NCBI GenBank assembly: GCA_045631225.1
Contig: JAZQUG010000040.1
Location: 62,001 to 126,000 of the forward strand
Direction of reading: 5' to 3'
DNA length: 64,000 bases
Source: Fimenecus sp045631225
Lineage (GTDB): Bacteria; Bacillota; Clostridia; Oscillospirales; Acutalibacteraceae
The position numbers and the translations under genes were made by a program. Shown here in pieces: positions 8,093 through 16,310 of the stretch (positions within the stretch are counted from its first letter, which is position 1; each line of letters starts with the position of its first letter). A model generated the notes under the pieces. It did no database searches. It was not told the origin of the DNA and saw only the letters and a program-made list of their open reading frames with translations.

Positions 8093-10699
8093 TTAAAGAA
8101 TGAATTTCACAAAGTAAATAATTACATTAAGTACATTGTTGAGAAGATATTCAATATTTGAAAGTGTGTATGGTTGTTCAAATTCCCATTCTTCAGGCTT
8201 CAGGAGAGAACCCATAAGTGAACCGTCATATTCATAAGGCTCCTGGAATGCCTTTGTGTGCATCTTAACTGTAATAAGATGTTTGCATGCTTCACGAAGA
8301 GCAGTACCGAAACCAATCGGGTCTGCATAGTATTGTGCAGTAACTGCTATAACATGAGATGGAAGGTTAACTGCCCAAAGACCTGTAAGTAATGTGTCGT
8401 TACCGTTATAAACGGCAATAATAGGACTCATATATCCGATCCCTGTGAAGTTCCAGGAATAGTCAGAAACAACAAATCCGCTAAATCCCCATTCTCCACG
8501 GAGAAGGTCATTAAGAAGTGCCGAACTACCACCGCACCAATTTGTGCCGATTCGGTTGAATGCTGACATAACTCCAAGGCAAGGTGATTCCTTAATTGGA
8601 ATTTCAAATGCTTTAAGATAGATTTCACGCATTGTCTGTTCATCAGCCCATGTGAATACACCTTCACGGTGTGATTCCTGGTCGTTCATAACAAAGTGTT
8701 TGATAGTAACAACAAGCCCTTCTGAATAACAGCCTGTAATAAGAGATGCTGCCATAGTTGCTGAAAGGATAGGATCTTCAGAGTAATATTCGTAGTTTCT
8801 GCCACCGGCAGGATTTCTGTGAATGTTTACACCGGGAGCATACCAGATGTCTGTGCCAAGGTCACGAGCCTCAATGCCGACACATTTACCCATTTCTTCA
8901 GATAAATCAACATTCCAAGTACAAGCAACTGCAACTTCACAAGGATATGCAGTACCACTGTCTGTAAATGCGATACCGTTCTGTCCCTTAACGCTTGATG
9001 GAGCATCGTTATCCCATGTCTGAGGAATACCAAGGCGTTCAACACCACGAGTACCATAGCCACCGTCAATAACCATCATAACCATTTCGTTAACAGTAAG
9101 CTGGTCAAGGAATTTATCCATAAGCTCAGGATTTTCATAAACATCCTCAAACATTATTGTTTCTTCATAAACAGCACCTGTAACAGGAGCTGTACCTTCT
9201 GTTGTCTTCTCAGGTATTATGTCAACATTCTTGATTTCGTCTGTTGCAGTAAGCTCTCTGAAAACAGGATATGTACCTTCATAATCAGCACGGGAAAGAA
9301 CAGGGAAACCACTATAAACATCGTCAAATTTATTTGTGATTTCAACGCCTGTTTTGTTATCGTACTTCATAATCTTGTCTTCAGCCTGAATATAATCAAA
9401 TGTATCAATATGTTCTCTTACATTCTTACCAAGGACAATTTTATATGTGCCTTTTTCAAGAATCCACGCTTCATGGTTCTTATGGTCATAAGACGCCATA
9501 TCCTCAATATCAAATGATACTGTCAATGTCTGACTTTCTTTTGGCTCAAGAAGCTTTGTTTTGCCATAACCACCAAGGCAGATTGCACTCTTTTCAATTC
9601 CACCCTTATAGTAAGGAGCACTGTAATAAAGCTGAACTGTTTCTTTACCTGCAACATCACCGGTGTTTGTTACTTTAACAGTTGCAGTAACTTTACCATC
9701 ATCAAAGCTGTAATCAACAAGTTCTTGCTTGAACTCTGTGTATGAAAGTCCGTAACCGAATGGATATTGAACCTTATCTTTAGCAAAAGTTTCAAAATAA
9801 CGGTAACCTACATAAATACCTTCAAGGTATTCAACATAGTATTCACCACCATCATATTCGTTTGTGCCGAAGCATACGCCTGACGGATGGTCACTTACTT
9901 TGTAAGCCACTGTGTCTGCAAGTCTGCCTGATGGGTTGATTTTTCCTGTGAGAACATCTGCAACAGAGAGCATACCAAATTCACCAGGAATCCAGATTGC
10001 GGCAGCAGCCTTGATATTTTCATATTCATCAACAAATCCCATTTCCATAATGTTTGAAATGTTGAAGAGAACGATAATATTTTTAAAATTGTCATTGAGC
10101 TTTTCAACAAGTGCTCTTTCTTCATCGCTGATGCGAAGAATATCTTCTGTAAGGTCAGTACCCTCTGCACTTGTTCTGCTGATCATAACGAGAGCTGTAT
10201 CAGAATATGCTTTTGCATTATTCATAATCTCATCTGTGAGAAGTGAAACAGGCATTTCCGGAAGCTGACTCTTTGTAAGAATAAGTCCAAGAGCATTGTT
10301 TACAACAGGATGACTTGTTGTAGGAATAGCTTCTGTACCACATTCTTCTTCATAAAGCTCACGAAGTTCCTTGTTATATGGAATACCCTTTTCATCAAGT
10401 GCATCGTAAAAGCTTATAGGATTTTCAGATGTAATGCAACCTGAACCTGCACCACCAAAGAAAGGACAAACCGAACCAACACCAAAAACGTTCAGTTTTT
10501 TACCGTCAAGAGGTAAAATATTATCCTCATTTTTCAAAAGAACAATACCTTCGCCCTCAATCTTCAATGCTGTTTTTGAAGTTTCTGCAATAATATCAGG
10601 GTCAATTCTGCCACTATAAGCAAAGACACTTATTGTACAAGTGAAAAGAATTGTAATCACCATTAAAACAGAAATTGCCTTCAAAAATCTTTTTTTCAT
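8093..10699 (-). CDS. Secreted glycoside hydrolase family 3 with swapped domain order
   Basis: An 868-residue beta-glucosidase/xylosidase-type enzyme. A signal peptide (residues 1 to about 28, ending SVFA) is followed first by the alpha/beta-sandwich domain normally found C-terminal (GIVLLKNEDNILPL near residue 52), then a fibronectin-III-like domain (about 340-420), and only then the TIM barrel. The barrel holds the nucleophile in FVVSDYSW (Asp at about 746) and the substrate-site KHFVMNDQE. This permuted order is known from Ruminococcus albus and Butyrivibrio beta-glucosidases. The C-terminus ends in a short hydrophobic helix (about residues 850-868) that could hold the enzyme at the membrane. 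A strong AGGAGGGG site and a clear promoter precede it. Confidence 0.9.
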   Translation of the reverse strand: MKKRFLKAISVLMVITILFTCTISVFAYSGRIDPDIIAETSKTALKIEGEGIVLLKNEDNILPLDGKKLNVFGVGSVCPFFGGAGSGCITSENPISFYDALDEKGIPYNKELRELYEEECGTEAIPTTSHPVVNNALGLILTKSQLPEMPVSLLTDEIMNNAKAYSDTALVMISRTSAEGTDLTEDILRISDEERALVEKLNDNFKNIIVLFNISNIMEMGFVDEYENIKAAAAIWIPGEFGMLSVADVLTGKINPSGRLADTVAYKVSDHPSGVCFGTNEYDGGEYYVEYLEGIYVGYRYFETFAKDKVQYPFGYGLSYTEFKQELVDYSFDDGKVTATVKVTNTGDVAGKETVQLYYSAPYYKGGIEKSAICLGGYGKTKLLEPKESQTLTVSFDIEDMASYDHKNHEAWILEKGTYKIVLGKNVREHIDTFDYIQAEDKIMKYDNKTGVEITNKFDDVYSGFPVLSRADYEGTYPVFRELTATDEIKNVDIIPEKTTEGTAPVTGAVYEETIMFEDVYENPELMDKFLDQLTVNEMVMMVIDGGYGTRGVERLGIPQTWDNDAPSSVKGQNGIAFTDSGTAYPCEVAVACTWNVDLSEEMGKCVGIEARDLGTDIWYAPGVNIHRNPAGGRNYEYYSEDPILSATMAASLITGCYSEGLVVTIKHFVMNDQESHREGVFTWADEQTMREIYLKAFEIPIKESPCLGVMSAFNRIGTNWCGGSSALLNDLLRGEWGFSGFVVSDYSWNFTGIGYMSPIIAVYNGNDTLLTGLWAVNLPSHVIAVTAQYYADPIGFGTALREACKHLITVKMHTKAFQEPYEYDGSLMGSLLKPEEWEFEQPYTLSNIEYLLNNVLNVIIYFVKFIL

Positions 10700-10732
10700 A
10701 AAAATCCCCTCCTGAAATATGTTTATATGTTG

Positions 10733-10761
10733 ATAATATACAAAAAAGTATTGATTGTCAA
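10733..10761 (-). promoter_or_regulatory. Promoter of the GH3 gene
   Basis: Leftward TTGACA (10756-10761) and TATTAT (10733-10738) have a 17-base spacer. A weaker rightward pair for the oxidoreductase gene (TTGATT at 10751, TATTAT at 10775) overlaps it, so the two divergent promoters may compete. Confidence 0.75.
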
Positions 10762-10796
10762 TTGGTTTATGTGTTATTATTCATATGGTGATTAAT

Positions 10797-11774
10797 ATGT
10801 CAATTAAATTCAATTGGGTAGTGCTCGGTTGCGGAAATATCGCAAACGATTTTGCTCGGGAAATGAACAAAATGGGTGGCAAGGTTTATTCTGTTGCCAA
10901 CCGAACTTACGAAAAAGCAGTAGCTTTTGCTCAAAAATATGGAATCGAAAAAGTGTACGAGAATATTGAGGATATTTTCATAGACGAAAATGTGGATATA
11001 GTCTATATCGCAACACCACATAACAAGCATATTGAGTATATTTTAAAAGCATTGGGAAATGGTAAACACGTGCTTTGTGAAAAGGCAATCACATTAAATT
11101 CAGATGAATTGAGAAAAGCAGTAAAACTTGCAAATGAAAAGAATCTTATATTAGCTGAGGCAATGACTATCTATAATATGCCACTTTACAGTGAACTTGA
11201 AAAAATAATCAATTCAGGAAAACTCGGGTCTTTTCGTCTTGCTCAGGTGAATTTTGGAAGTTTCAAGGAATACGATATGACAAATCGTTTCTTTAATATG
11301 GATTTGGCAGGTGGTGCGTTGCTTGATATTGGTGTTTATGCACTTTCCTGTGTGAGAATGTTTATGACAGAATATCCTGATGATATTCAATCACAGGTGA
11401 AATTTGCCGTTACAGGTGCTGATGAACAGTCGAATATAATTCTAAAAAATTCAAAAGAAGAACTTGCAAGTGTGACACTTTCGCTACATGCTAAACAACC
11501 CAAACGAGCAACAGTCTGTTATGATAAGGGATATATTGAAATTTTTGAATATCCCCGTGCTGACAGTGCAACCATTTATTATACAGAAGATAACAGTACA
11601 GAAAAAATAAAAGCAGGGGACATCAGCGACGCCCTCTGCTATGAAATCCAAAATATGGAAAATGCCGTTGTAAACGGTGAAAATACAATGCGACTCGATT
11701 ACACAATCGATGTGATGAACATTATGACAACACTTCGAAACCAATGGAATATGAAATATCCGGAAGAATTGTAG
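10797..11774 (+). CDS. Gfo/Idh/MocA family NAD(P)-dependent oxidoreductase
   Basis: About 325 residues. The N-terminal Rossmann fold begins VVLGCGNIANDFA and is followed by the family motif GKHVLCEKAIT carrying the catalytic EK pair. The C-terminal alpha/beta domain contains GGALLDIGVYALS. Members oxidise or reduce sugars, inositols or dihydrodiols; the substrate here is unknown. The frame is open from 10755, but the ATG at 10797 has a GGTGATT site and begins directly at the Rossmann strand, so I use it. It ends in TAG, which shows that this genome uses TAG as a normal stop. Confidence 0.88.
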   Translation: MSIKFNWVVLGCGNIANDFAREMNKMGGKVYSVANRTYEKAVAFAQKYGIEKVYENIEDIFIDENVDIVYIATPHNKHIEYILKALGNGKHVLCEKAITLNSDELRKAVKLANEKNLILAEAMTIYNMPLYSELEKIINSGKLGSFRLAQVNFGSFKEYDMTNRFFNMDLAGGALLDIGVYALSCVRMFMTEYPDDIQSQVKFAVTGADEQSNIILKNSKEELASVTLSLHAKQPKRATVCYDKGYIEIFEYPRADSATIYYTEDNSTEKIKAGDISDALCYEIQNMENAVVNGENTMRLDYTIDVMNIMTTLRNQWNMKYPEEL

Positions 11775-11783
11775 AATACTTCA

Positions 11784-12656
11784 TTATTTAATAATTACAC
11801 CGATTCCTTCACCGAGTGTTCCGCCATTTTTTATGTATTCAATAGTTGATTTCTGTAATGAACTTTTTTGAGGAAGCTGGTCAATAAATCCGTAACTGCC
11901 GGTTTCCTTTTTGTTTTTCATCAAATCAGCGTTCTTTAACTTAACGCCATAGAGCCATAAGTATGGTGGCTGTGGTTCTTCCTTTTCCGCAACAATCTCA
12001 TACATTGACTGGAATTTGAGGATGTTGCTGTCTGCAGGCATAAAATTCTTGTTGCCGGGATACAAAAGCCAGCTAAAGCACATATATTTGTTATTCGGAA
12101 AATTCGGAAAATACTCCTTGAAAAATTCTTGTGCCATATCAACAGATTTAACACAATCCTCATAAACAAGCTTTTCGCCACGAGGAATATGCATATTGAG
12201 AATTTTGTCACCGAAGTTAAGCTTTACACCATCACGGGTCTTAGCAGGCTTGAAATACCATATACATTTCTGATACTGAAGTCTGCCGATTTTGAAAATA
12301 TTCATATTCATATGATGCATAATCCAATGAAGCTCAAAAAGACCGTCTTCGTTTGTTCTTGCTTTGTGGTCGTCAATCCAGATTTTAATATCAGACATAG
12401 TGTCATAGAAAACTTCGTCACTGATTTTCTTGTTCTGATATCTTGCATAAACAACAGGTAAAAAAGCATAGATAAGTGCTAATTTCATCATAGGCTCTTG
12501 CTTGAGAGTTGGTTCCCAACGATTCATGTTACAGAAGAAAAGGAAAAGCTCGACTTTTTTCTTATTCTTTTTTATGTAACTTTCAATTACATCTGCCAAT
12601 CCTTCACTGTCATAAATTTTTAAAAAGATTTTTCTTGAACTGTTTAAATTAATCAT
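11784..12656 (-). CDS. Putative acyltransferase of the NAT_N/GNAT_C (DUF5596-like) type
   Basis: A 290-residue protein. The stretch FELHWIMHHMNMNIFKIGRL, the following LNMHIPRGEKL, and a conserved CFSWLL...SNILKFQ region resemble the N-terminal and GNAT-like C-terminal domains of an acyltransferase family common in Firmicutes and Actinobacteria. I place it there from memory of motifs, not a search. The acyl donor and target are unknown. The open frame extends to 12857, but a GGGGAG site directs the start at 12656. Its upstream region is shared with the divergent Asn-rich mini-gene. Confidence 0.55.
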   Translation of the reverse strand: MINLNSSRKIFLKIYDSEGLADVIESYIKKNKKKVELFLFFCNMNRWEPTLKQEPMMKLALIYAFLPVVYARYQNKKISDEVFYDTMSDIKIWIDDHKARTNEDGLFELHWIMHHMNMNIFKIGRLQYQKCIWYFKPAKTRDGVKLNFGDKILNMHIPRGEKLVYEDCVKSVDMAQEFFKEYFPNFPNNKYMCFSWLLYPGNKNFMPADSNILKFQSMYEIVAEKEEPQPPYLWLYGVKLKNADLMKNKKETGSYGFIDQLPQKSSLQKSTIEYIKNGGTLGEGIGVIIK

Positions 12657-12763
12657 ATATATTCTCCCCAAATTTAATATTTTCATTTTATCACAAAAAA
12701 TAGAAAAATAAAATAGTATTTTGAAATAAAAACAGGTAATAATACTATTGCGAGGTGATAAAG

Positions 12764-12883
12764 ATGAATAATAACAATAACAACAAAAACAACCCACAGA
12801 GCAAAAACAATCAGCAGAACAACAACCAGAAAAATAAGAACAATAACAATAACCCAAGTATGAAAAACGATAACAACAGATAA
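12764..12883 (+). CDS. Small asparagine-rich hydrophilic protein
   Basis: A 39-residue ORF made almost entirely of Asn, Lys and Gln (17 or more Asn, no aromatic residues, no Cys). It has a textbook ribosome-binding site (GAGGTGATAAAG before ATG) and is followed at once by an intrinsic terminator, so it looks like a real single-gene transcript. The composition predicts full disorder. Similar Asn/Gln-rich mini-proteins occur in spore-forming Clostridia, but I know of no established function. It could be a spore or nucleic-acid-associated protein; this is speculation. Confidence 0.6.
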   Translation: MNNNNNNKNNPQSKNNQQNNNQKNKNNNNNPSMKNDNNR

Positions 12884-12908
12884 AAATGTAGAATAATGTT
12901 ATTGCAAA

Positions 12909-12940
12909 AAGGATGCAGTTTTTTCTGCATCCTTAATTTT
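12909..12940. terminator. Bidirectional intrinsic terminator
   Basis: A 10-bp stem AAGGATGCAG/CTGCATCCTT with a T-rich loop and A/T flanks lies between the Asn-rich mini-gene and the convergent acyltransferase gene. Confidence 0.85.
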
Positions 12941-14120
12941 ACTTATAATCTTTTCCGATAAGATGTCGCCACGCTGCAACATATTTTGCTGCTGCAGTAG
13001 GATTTTTACTCTTTACATAGAGGAAATGTTCTGAGTCAATAAACATAAGTGACTGAACAGAAACATTGAGAACTAGCTTTAACTTATCAACAGGCATAAC
13101 GATTGTCTGTTTTGGGTTAAGATAAAGCTCAAATCTGTCCTTGAAAAGACGAAGAGTTGCATCACCTGAAAGTTCAACTCTTTTTCTTTTAATCATTGTA
13201 TAAACAATCTGGTCTTTTTCTTCAAAAATCAACTGATTTTCGGGAGCTTCAAGTACCTTTTGTTTCCATATTGGCTTTTGCCATTTGTCCCAATCAAGAA
13301 CATTGTCAAAAACTAAATCCTTTTGTGATGGGTGGAAGAAACCATCTCTGCCGAATTCCACCTGATAACCACAGTCACAAGTAAGATAATTTCCCTTTGA
13401 ATGCATTGTGCCAACTTGTTCACAGTGAGGACATACATAAAGAACTCTTTCAATGTGTTCTGCAAGATTTTTACCCTTATAAATTCTTGGCTTCTTTCTC
13501 TGTTCCTCGAAAGCATTTACATAAATATCTCTCTTGATGATTTCGTTGACTTCTTCACCGGTCATACGACTCAATTCTTCTTCAGAATATTCACCTACGA
13601 CTCTGCCACGAATAGGACCACGACGAAGTCCCGTACCCCATCTTGGTGTGTGGAAAAAACCACCTTTAGTACGATAGGTGATAAGAGAAACACCTAAATC
13701 CTTAACGAACTGACCTGTTCTTGGTGAGAAAAATCCTGTTTCGCCGTTTGGAGTAATAGTTCCTTCAACGAAAATACCTGTTGGAACACCTTCATCGGCA
13801 GCAGCCTTCATATCGTTGAAAAGGACTGATGCAGGATTATCTCTGTCCTTGATAATCCAACCTGCCATATCCTTAAAGAAGAATTTTGCAAAAGGATTAA
13901 GAATTGTATGGTCACCTGCAACAAATCGTATATACTTTTTCAAAGAACACATAATGTAAATCGGGTCAAGACCGTCAGAATGGTTACCGATTACAATGAA
14001 ATTCTTAGTCTTCGGCTTGTGTCTTTTTACCTTTGCATGAACTACAAGCAACACAATCCAAAAGAAAAGGACTCTGACAGTGTTCATACAGATTTTATTC
14101 AAAAGAGTTCTTGCTTTCAA
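12939..14120 (-). CDS. Lysophospholipid acyltransferase (PlsC family) with zinc-ribbon tail
   Basis: A 393-residue protein. An N-terminal hydrophobic helix (about residues 12-28) precedes the PlsC domain with the HX4D motif in NHSDGLDP and the substrate motif FVEGTITPNG. These enzymes acylate 1-acyl-glycerol-3-phosphate at the membrane. Unusually, residues about 230-265 form a zinc-ribbon-like unit (YVCPHCEQVG then LTCDCGYQVEF), followed by a PH-like C-terminal region. The only in-frame start is TTG at 14120, with GAGGAAGTGA upstream; the nearby ATG is out of frame. A typical PlsC is about 200-250 residues, so the extra 150-residue module is notable. Confidence 0.8.
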   Translation of the reverse strand: MKARTLLNKICMNTVRVLFFWIVLLVVHAKVKRHKPKTKNFIVIGNHSDGLDPIYIMCSLKKYIRFVAGDHTILNPFAKFFFKDMAGWIIKDRDNPASVLFNDMKAAADEGVPTGIFVEGTITPNGETGFFSPRTGQFVKDLGVSLITYRTKGGFFHTPRWGTGLRRGPIRGRVVGEYSEEELSRMTGEEVNEIIKRDIYVNAFEEQRKKPRIYKGKNLAEHIERVLYVCPHCEQVGTMHSKGNYLTCDCGYQVEFGRDGFFHPSQKDLVFDNVLDWDKWQKPIWKQKVLEAPENQLIFEEKDQIVYTMIKRKRVELSGDATLRLFKDRFELYLNPKQTIVMPVDKLKLVLNVSVQSLMFIDSEHFLYVKSKNPTAAAKYVAAWRHLIGKDYK

Positions 14121-14229
14121 ATCGCATCACTTCCTCAAACGTAATTATAAACATTTTATAGGAATTTCAGGAATATGTCAATAAAAACAGAGAAAGATGA
14201 ACTTAGTGTCCCATAATTGTTGTATATTA

Positions 14230-14258
14230 TTGCAAAAAAATACAATTTATTGTAAAAT
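14230..14258 (+). promoter_or_regulatory. Promoter of the radical SAM operon
   Basis: TTGCAA (14230-14235), a 17-base spacer and TAAAAT (14253-14258) lie just upstream of the GGTGAT ribosome-binding site of the next gene. Confidence 0.65.
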
Positions 14259-14275
14259 GTTTATTTGGTGATAAA

Positions 14276-15181
14276 ATGACAGGCAGATATTATTCCTTAA
14301 ATGAATATTTAAACAATATATTTGGTTGTAAGGTGTATAAACTTGCATTGGATATTGGTTGCACCTGTCCGAATCGTGACGGTACTTTGGACAATCGTGG
14401 TTGTATATTCTGTCATAATGGTTCATCACATTTTGTCGGAGTCGGCAAAGACATAAATGAACAGATTGAAAATGCAAAAACAAAGGTTAATGCTAAAATC
14501 AAAACAGATAAATTTATAGCATATTTTCAAAGCTTTACAAATACTTACGGAGATATTGATTATCTTGAACATTGCTTCAGAACAGCAATAAATCGTGATG
14601 ATATTGTGGCTGTTTCAATAGGTACACGACCTGATTGCTTGTCTGTTGATGTTCTTGATATGCTCGAAAATCTTAATAATATCAAGCCTGTATGGATTGA
14701 ATTGGGACTGCAGACATCAAATGAAAAAAGTGCAGAGTATATCCGTAGATGCTATAAAAATGAAGTTTACGAAAATGCTGTAAAGGAACTTAAAAAACGA
14801 AAAATAACTGTAATTACTCATATCATTATCGGTCTTCCAAATGAAAGTAAAGAAGATGTTTTAAACTCTGTTGACTTTGCTGTTAAATCAGGTGCAGATG
14901 GCATAAAACTTCAATTACTTCATATTTTAAGGGACACGGATTTGTATGAGGACTATAAAAAGGGTTTTGTAAAGGTTTTAAGTTTAGAAAGTTATATGGA
15001 TATTCTTTTTGATTGTATAAAGAGAATACCCCCAAATATCGTAATTCACCGTATAACGGGTGATGCACCGAAAAAATATCTTGTTGAGCCACTTTGGAGT
15101 GGAGATAAGAAAAAAGTTCTTAACACTATAAACAGAGAAATGGAAAATAGAAATATAATTCAAGGGAAGTGCTATAAATGA
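14276..15181 (+). CDS. Radical SAM protein, YhcC/TIGR01212 family
   Basis: A 301-residue protein. The iron-sulfur cysteines lie in CTCPNRDGTLDNRGCIFC, the spacing typical of the YhcC-like radical SAM family, followed by a GIGTRPDC-type strand and the IIGLPNES loop. The family is related to Elp3-like enzymes; its reaction is not established, with RNA modification being one suggestion. The start has GGTGAT at the right distance. The stop overlaps the alcohol dehydrogenase start by four bases (ATGA), so the two are coupled. Confidence 0.87.
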   Translation: MTGRYYSLNEYLNNIFGCKVYKLALDIGCTCPNRDGTLDNRGCIFCHNGSSHFVGVGKDINEQIENAKTKVNAKIKTDKFIAYFQSFTNTYGDIDYLEHCFRTAINRDDIVAVSIGTRPDCLSVDVLDMLENLNNIKPVWIELGLQTSNEKSAEYIRRCYKNEVYENAVKELKKRKITVITHIIIGLPNESKEDVLNSVDFAVKSGADGIKLQLLHILRDTDLYEDYKKGFVKVLSLESYMDILFDCIKRIPPNIVIHRITGDAPKKYLVEPLWSGDKKKVLNTINREMENRNIIQGKCYK

Positions 15182-16305
15182 GCTGGGAATTCAGTTTGCC
15201 TGTAAAAATCTACTTTGGAACTGACAAAATTCAGGAATTACCAAAGATTATAAATGAATATGGGTATAAAAAAGGTGTTCTTGTCTGTTCAAATACATTA
15301 AGAAAAAATGGTGTTGCAGACAAGATTGTTGAAAGCAGTAATGGTAATATTGTTGCTGTATTTTCAGATATACGACCAAATCCCACAACAGACAATGTAA
15401 ACGAATGTGTTAAAGTTCTTCGTGAAAATAATGCTGATTTTGCAGTTGCTCTCGGTGGTGGCTCACCTATGGATTGCTGTAAAGCAGCTTGTGCAATCGC
15501 AAAAGGTGATGACATAATTGAAAGTTATCACACAGGTGGAAAACCAATCAACAAAGATGAAGTTATTCCAATGCTTGCAGTTGCAACAACAAGTGGTACA
15601 GGCAGTGAAATCACAAATATTTCAGTTCTTACTGACTTGAGTAAAAATGTGAAATCCACTATGAATGACCCTCTTATGTACCCAAAAGCAGCAATAGTTG
15701 ACCCAAGACTTACATTGAGTGTACCGCCAAAGGTTACTGCTTCCACCGGTCTTGATGTATTAAGTCACGCTCTTGAAAGTGTGTGGAGCGTTCTTCATCA
15801 GCCTATTTGTGAAAGCTGTTCTGTTCACGCAACAAAGCTTGTTTTTGAATGGCTTTATAAAGCATATTGTGAACCTGATAATCTCTTGGCAAGAGAAAAA
15901 ATGGCAGAGGCATCAATTGTTGCTGGTGTTGCATTCTCAAACCCAAGAACAGCAGGCAGTCACGCTTGTTCATTCCCGCTTACAAATCTTTATGGTGTTC
16001 CTCACGGTGAGGCTTGTGCTATGACACTTGATTTCTTTACAAGATATAATGCAGAGGCAGAAGATGGCAGACTCAGTAAGTTTGCACAGAATTGCGGTTT
16101 CAAGGATGCATATGAAATGGCAGATGCAATTTCTGAGCTTAAAAAGAAAATGGGAATGGCTTGTACTCTTACTGAAATCGGTGTTAAAACTGACGAGGAA
16201 ATCGAAACTCTTACAAAAATGAGTATGACACCACTTATGGAAAGAAATATGATTCCTTTGTCTTATGATGATATAAAGAGTATGTACATTTCAATCAGAG
16301 GATAA
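15178..16305 (+). CDS. Iron-containing alcohol dehydrogenase
   Basis: A 375-residue group III (iron) alcohol dehydrogenase. The NAD(P)-binding GGGSPMDCCKA and the TTSGTGSEIT loop are present. The metal ligands fall in GLDVLSHALE (Asp, His), PHGEACAM (His) and a second histidine downstream. It would reduce an aldehyde to an alcohol during fermentation, using NAD(P)H. It overlaps the radical SAM gene by four bases and is followed after five bases by the peptidase gene, so all are one operon. Confidence 0.92.
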   Translation: MSWEFSLPVKIYFGTDKIQELPKIINEYGYKKGVLVCSNTLRKNGVADKIVESSNGNIVAVFSDIRPNPTTDNVNECVKVLRENNADFAVALGGGSPMDCCKAACAIAKGDDIIESYHTGGKPINKDEVIPMLAVATTSGTGSEITNISVLTDLSKNVKSTMNDPLMYPKAAIVDPRLTLSVPPKVTASTGLDVLSHALESVWSVLHQPICESCSVHATKLVFEWLYKAYCEPDNLLAREKMAEASIVAGVAFSNPRTAGSHACSFPLTNLYGVPHGEACAMTLDFFTRYNAEAEDGRLSKFAQNCGFKDAYEMADAISELKKKMGMACTLTEIGVKTDEEIETLTKMSMTPLMERNMIPLSYDDIKSMYISIRG

Positions 16306-16310
16306 TTGTT

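Noticed and set aside
11784..12857. Cys-rich N-terminal extension of the acyltransferase-like gene
   Set aside because: The 67 extra codons are the reverse reading of the Asn-rich mini-gene and its flanks; a GGGGAG site marks the start at 12656.
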